This document shows positions 5,114 to 6,549 of a stretch of DNA of 6,549 nt, in pieces. This stretch comes from Actinomycetota bacterium (GTDB lineage: Bacteria > Actinomycetota > Humimicrobiia > Humimicrobiales > Humimicrobiaceae), in the NCBI GenBank assembly GCA_018399435.1, contig JAGYOJ010000097.1, positions 1 through 6,549 of the forward strand, in the 5' to 3' direction. The stretch's first letter is position 1; the number at the start of each line of letters is the position of its first letter. The notes under the pieces were generated by a model. That model was not told the origin of the DNA. It was given only the letters and a program-made list of their open reading frames with translations, and made no database searches. The translations under genes were made by a program, and so were the position numbers.

Positions 5114-5968
5114 TTAAAATGGCAAAAAATCTCCGCCAATTGTAAAAATTAAAGGTCCTCCGACCAATAAAATAAATGATGGCAGTATTAAAAATGCCAA
5201 TGGAAATAAAATTAGTAATGATATCTTACGGGATTTTCTTTCAATATCTTGTGAGATATTAAATTTTAAATGTTTTGATTTTTGTTTTAATATCTCTGAG
5301 ACAGAAGACCCACAATTTTCTGCATTTTGTAATAATAAAACTAAATCTTTAAACTCCTTGCTATTGGGCCTGCTCTCTAAATTTTTATAAGCAGTTTTTT
5401 TACCAATTCCGTAATCAATATCTTTAATTAATTTCGAGAACTCATTACAGATTTCGCCTTTAAACTTGTCAATTAATATTCTTATTGAATTATAAATATT
5501 TTGGCCTGAAAGAGCCGAGATATATAAAAGGTCTATGGCATAAGGAAGGTCCTTACTTATCTTTTGTTTACGTTTATAAAACATTTTCTTAATTAAAATA
5601 TTTGGTAAAAAATAACCTAACAGGCTCCCGGAAAAGCTTAAAATTATTGCCTGCATGAAATTATGGCTAACTATTGACCCTGCCAATAAAAATGAGAGAG
5701 ATAAAAATAACTTATAGCCTTTAAAAGCATTGATAGTGATATTTAAATTTTTTGATGAAATTGCTTGTAAAATAATACTTAATTTCTTGTTATTTCCTGG
5801 CAATAAATTTCCAATTTTGGCCATAAATGTATTTATTGAAATTAAAAAATGATGCCTTCCGCTTAAATTTTTATTTTTTATCCTTTTATTATCAGCTTTT
5901 CCTTTTACCAAAGCCCATATGCAAAAGCAAAAAATAGCATAGCCGATAATTATAAATATCAATTCCAT
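5114..5968 (-). CDS. tadC: Tad pilus inner-membrane platform protein TadC (T2SSF)
   Basis: A 284-residue T2SSF-domain membrane protein, the expected partner of TadB in the Flp pilus assembly platform. Membrane segments are predicted by eye at about residues 2-20, 86-104, 108-126 and 250-279. The cytoplasmic F-domain begins near residue 138 with KDLPYAIDLLYISALSGQN, a typical TadC signature, and continues through LQNAENCGSSVSEILKQKS (about 213-231). Start choice: the frame can be extended to a TTG at 5978-5980, but ATG at 5966-5968 is preferred. It has GGAGAG at 5973-5978, with 6 nt between the GGAG core and the ATG, and it begins 1 nt after the tadB stop. The TTG would place that Shine-Dalgarno inside the coding sequence. 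The gene ends 11 nt or more before the pilin start. Length and architecture are ordinary for the family. Confidence 0.88.
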   Translation of the reverse strand: MELIFIIIGYAIFCFCIWALVKGKADNKRIKNKNLSGRHHFLISINTFMAKIGNLLPGNNKKLSIILQAISSKNLNITINAFKGYKLFLSLSFLLAGSIVSHNFMQAIILSFSGSLLGYFLPNILIKKMFYKRKQKISKDLPYAIDLLYISALSGQNIYNSIRILIDKFKGEICNEFSKLIKDIDYGIGKKTAYKNLESRPNSKEFKDLVLLLQNAENCGSSVSEILKQKSKHLKFNISQDIERKSRKISLLILFPLAFLILPSFILLVGGPLIFTIGGDFLPF

Positions 5969-5969
5969 T

Positions 5970-6549
5970 TTACTCTCCAAATCTTAATATTTTTTTAATA
6001 ACTATTATTCCCATTACCTCTAATGAACCCCCTATAAAAATTAATATATTCCCCCATTTATTAGTAAGAAAAGCATTCATTTTAGTATTCATAGAAACAA
6101 AAAGAATAATTAAAACTATTACCGGAAAAAATGAAATAACTATAGCAGAGTACTTGCTTTGGATAGTCATTGTTTCATATTTTGACTTTGCTTTAAGGCT
6201 TTCCCTCAAGGAATCCGCAATACTATTTAGAACAAACACTAAATCTCCCCCAATTTTATTATTTATTTTTAATGCACTAGATATAAGCTTGCTTTCACGT
6301 ATGCAGCACCTTTTATCAAAATTATCTATAGCATCATCAAAAGATATATTAATTTCCAAATCATTTATTAATTTTTTTAAATTATTTTTTAATGGATTTT
6401 CTATCCATTGAATTGATTTTTTAAAAATCTGGCGTACAGATTTCCCGGCCCTAAGCATTATTACCATATTGCTAACAAATTGTATGAGCTGGGTATGTAA
6501 TATATTAGATCTCTTAATTTTAATATTCTCATAAATTATTTTCCCATTT
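5970..6549 (-). CDS. tadB: Tad pilus inner-membrane platform protein TadB, 5' end beyond window edge
   Basis: Partial gene: 192 residues are visible and the frame stays open to the window edge. It encodes a type II secretion F-domain (T2SSF) protein of the TadB kind, an inner-membrane platform that works with TadC and the TadA ATPase to assemble Flp pili. The first ATG in frame (6465-6467) is not the start. Codons before it encode a family-like stretch (QLIQFVSNMVIMLRAGKSV) matching the usual 'LPDALDLLASALRAG' segment, and no start codon occurs between it and the edge. Visible features are the amphipathic RAG helix (about residues 28-45 of the visible part), a KIGGDL turn (about 98-103), SIADSLRESLKAKSKYETMT (about 109-128), and two C-terminal membrane segments (about 134-153 and 164-186). 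The stop lies 1 nt before the tadC ATG, indicating translational coupling. The N-terminal membrane segments are presumably outside the window. TadB versus TadC is assigned by order and by the RAG signature. Confidence 0.88.
   Translation of the reverse strand, partial: NGKIIYENIKIKRSNILHTQLIQFVSNMVIMLRAGKSVRQIFKKSIQWIENPLKNNLKKLINDLEINISFDDAIDNFDKRCCIRESKLISSALKINNKIGGDLVFVLNSIADSLRESLKAKSKYETMTIQSKYSAIVISFFPVIVLIILFVSMNTKMNAFLTNKWGNILIFIGGSLEVMGIIVIKKILRFGE
5973..5978 (-). promoter_or_regulatory. Ribosome binding site of tadC
   Basis: GGAGAG on the minus strand, within the last codons of tadB. The GGAG core is 6 nt before the ATG at 5966-5968. It decides the start in favour of that ATG over the TTG four codons upstream. 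Confidence 0.75.

Noticed and set aside
6154..6411. Plus-strand open frame of 85 codons opposite tadB
   Set aside because: Antisense to the conserved T2SSF domain, with no upstream ribosome site or recognisable motif.
1..6549. CRISPR array, transposon, prophage, tRNA or riboswitch
   Set aside because: No direct-repeat array, transposase-like protein, cloverleaf or long structured leader was seen; intergenic gaps are all about 75 bases or less.

Overview
This AT-rich window (roughly one third G+C by eye) is gene-dense, and every convincing gene lies on the minus strand, so transcription runs from high to low coordinates. A LytR-CpsA-Psr cell-wall ligase, the redox repressor Rex and a Tad pilus locus together suggest a Gram-positive-type (monoderm), probably anaerobic or facultative bacterium. 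The Tad order (TadB, TadC, Flp pilin, TadE, small TadE/TadG-like protein) resembles the actinobacterial cluster, while the base composition looks more like Clostridia or a low-GC actinobacterial lineage. I cannot place it further from sequence alone.

Layout in transcription order. (1) 6549-4042: the distal part of a Tad (type IVc) pilus operon: tadB (cut by the window edge), tadC, a Flp-type major pilin, a TadE minor pilin and a second small TadE/TadG-like membrane protein, all with gaps of about 50 nt or less. (2) 4033-3683: a short single-stranded DNA-binding protein without the usual acidic tail. Its ribosome binding site overlaps the stop codon of the last tad gene, so it looks like part of the pilus operon. 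(3) 3609-1604: the ATPase/GTPase gene ychF with its own near-consensus promoter, followed 11 nt later by a methyltransferase with a C-terminal zinc finger. (4) 1534-27: rex, preceded by a promoter whose -10 box lies inside a perfect 13-bp inverted repeat (likely autorepression), followed 14 nt later by an LCP-family cell-wall glycopolymer ligase.

Several starts need correction. TadB has no start inside the window. TadC and YchF start at ATGs inside longer TTG-initiated frames. TadE has no usable ATG, GTG or TTG upstream of its essential prepilin motif and seems to start at ATT behind a good Shine-Dalgarno. The Flp pilin has two in-frame Shine-Dalgarno copies and an uncertain start.

The most interesting points are the possible pilus/ssb link (a DNA-uptake hypothesis), the non-canonical tadE start, and the Rex-type operator with unusual half-site spacing. 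No intergenic stretch exceeds about 75 bases. I found no RNA genes, mobile elements or CRISPR arrays.
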